This document shows positions 33,833 through 34,370 of a stretch of 34,370 nucleotides of DNA, in pieces. This DNA comes from Lachnospiraceae bacterium (lineage in GTDB: Bacteria; Bacillota; Clostridia; Lachnospirales; Lachnospiraceae): the NCBI GenBank assembly GCA_015057365.1, contig SVEN01000030.1, positions 1 to 34,370 on the forward strand, written 5' to 3'. The notes under the pieces were generated by a model, which saw only the letters and a list, made by a program, of their open reading frames with translations, made no database searches and was not told where the DNA came from. The position numbers were made by a program, and so were the translations under genes. The number at the start of each line of letters is the position of its first letter. Position 1 is the first letter of the stretch.

Positions 33833-34370
33833 ATGCGGGAATTATTGGAACAGGGAGTAGGGATTGCGATAATCGGAGGAGTGACGGCGGTGGGAGTGCT
33901 GAGCCGGATGCTTTTGTTGGGGTATTACGGAAGGTTAGGCAGGGCCTGTACAAAGTTTGAGGAGACGAAAAACAAAACGGTGACCTACATACGGGAGGAT
34001 TTAAGGCGACGAAGCGGACGGGAAGAGGCAATTAATAATATATCGGTTTATACGGAGTATCGTCTGGCAGAAGGAAAAGTCTGCGGGGTGCGGGTAGGAA
34101 GTTTGGAACATGCGGTATTATATTCGTTGTTTCTGGTAGGAATGAGCAGTGTGCTGGTGGCTTTGACCGGTGTTTTGACAGAGTGTGGGTACAAAACAGT
34201 GTTGACGATTCTTTGGGCGGGCGGAATTTCGGTAACAGGCTTGCTTATATTGGATATCGTTACCGGATTGAGAGAAAAAAATAAGAGAGTACGCCTCCGA
34301 ATCCGGGATTATATCGAAAACGGATTTTGTGCGGGAGAGGGCAAAGCAGAGAGAGAGGAAGAAAAGAAAG
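33833..34370 (+). CDS. Hypothetical membrane protein (3' end outside the window)
   Basis: The frame from ATG 33833 (AAAGGAG upstream, 33820-33826) stays open to the window end, 179 codons. I do not recognise it. A first hydrophobic segment covers about residues 7-29. A basic soluble stretch with ARG/GLU pairs (about 35-100) follows, then two more hydrophobic segments (about 97-118 and 122-144), and a charged tail rich in Glu and Lys begins. The layout, three membrane segments with charged linkers, gives no functional hint. Confidence 0.75.
   Translation, partial: MRELLEQGVGIAIIGGVTAVGVLSRMLLLGYYGRLGRACTKFEETKNKTVTYIREDLRRRSGREEAINNISVYTEYRLAEGKVCGVRVGSLEHAVLYSLFLVGMSSVLVALTGVLTECGYKTVLTILWAGGISVTGLLILDIVTGLREKNKRVRLRIRDYIENGFCAGEGKAEREEEKK

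Overview
The window looks like a chromosomal segment of a Lachnospiraceae-type Firmicute (class Clostridia). Support comes from the tig-clpP-clpX-lon-ysxC block, a DUF4364 regulator, a putative Re-type citrate synthase beside isocitrate dehydrogenase, strong AGGAGG-like ribosome binding sites, and sigma-A promoters with 16-18 bp spacers. No rRNA, tRNA, insertion sequence, phage gene or CRISPR array was seen. The family assignment is inference; the genus cannot be fixed by eye.

Layout. 1-3540: the tail of an unidentified gene and its terminator, then an operon of Re-citrate synthase-like enzyme, isocitrate dehydrogenase and a GntR/FCD regulator (2-oxoglutarate/glutamate supply). A perfect 16-bp palindrome overlaps the operon's -10 element. 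3541-5561: a 140-bp structured repeat, then a Na/phosphate cotransporter with a possible Pho box. 5585-8765: a small RiPP-like module, with an AsnB-type amide ligase and an HprK-like kinase on the minus strand divergent from a 60-residue peptide gene. 8766-9162: terminator and a surface-protein tail remnant. 9163-14080: DegV, a copper ATPase with an HMA domain at each end, a CopZ-like chaperone, and aldose 1-epimerase. 14175-15583: upp, then a 779-bp gene-free stretch with a compound array of the structured repeat and a candidate small RNA. 15584-20327: two-TM protein, CE2-like SGNH esterase, DJ-1 protein, Na/alanine symporter (minus), membrane diguanylate cyclase. 20422-28070: glmM, trigger factor, ClpP, ClpX, Lon and YsxC. 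28121-30729 (minus): DUF4364, TIGR01212 radical SAM protein, malic enzyme. 30929-34370: a diguanylate cyclase with a LacI-type binding-protein sensor, a TrmH-family rRNA/tRNA methyltransferase, and a truncated membrane protein.

Three things stand out. (1) A family of about 135-140 bp repeats (3541-3680; 15113-15247, with two further partial copies upstream from 14919) keeps a 19-nt core while the surrounding stems change sequence with base pairing preserved, which points to a folded RNA or ssDNA element. (2) The AsnB/kinase/peptide module has no RRE protein, leader protease or transporter next to it, and its precursor fits lasso rules poorly. (3) A short minus-strand transcription unit (about 15319 to 15248) has a C-rich loop and an intrinsic terminator, like Gram-positive C-rich regulatory RNAs.

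Most enzymes are housekeeping and securely recognised from motifs. All regulatory calls are by-eye pattern matches without experimental support.
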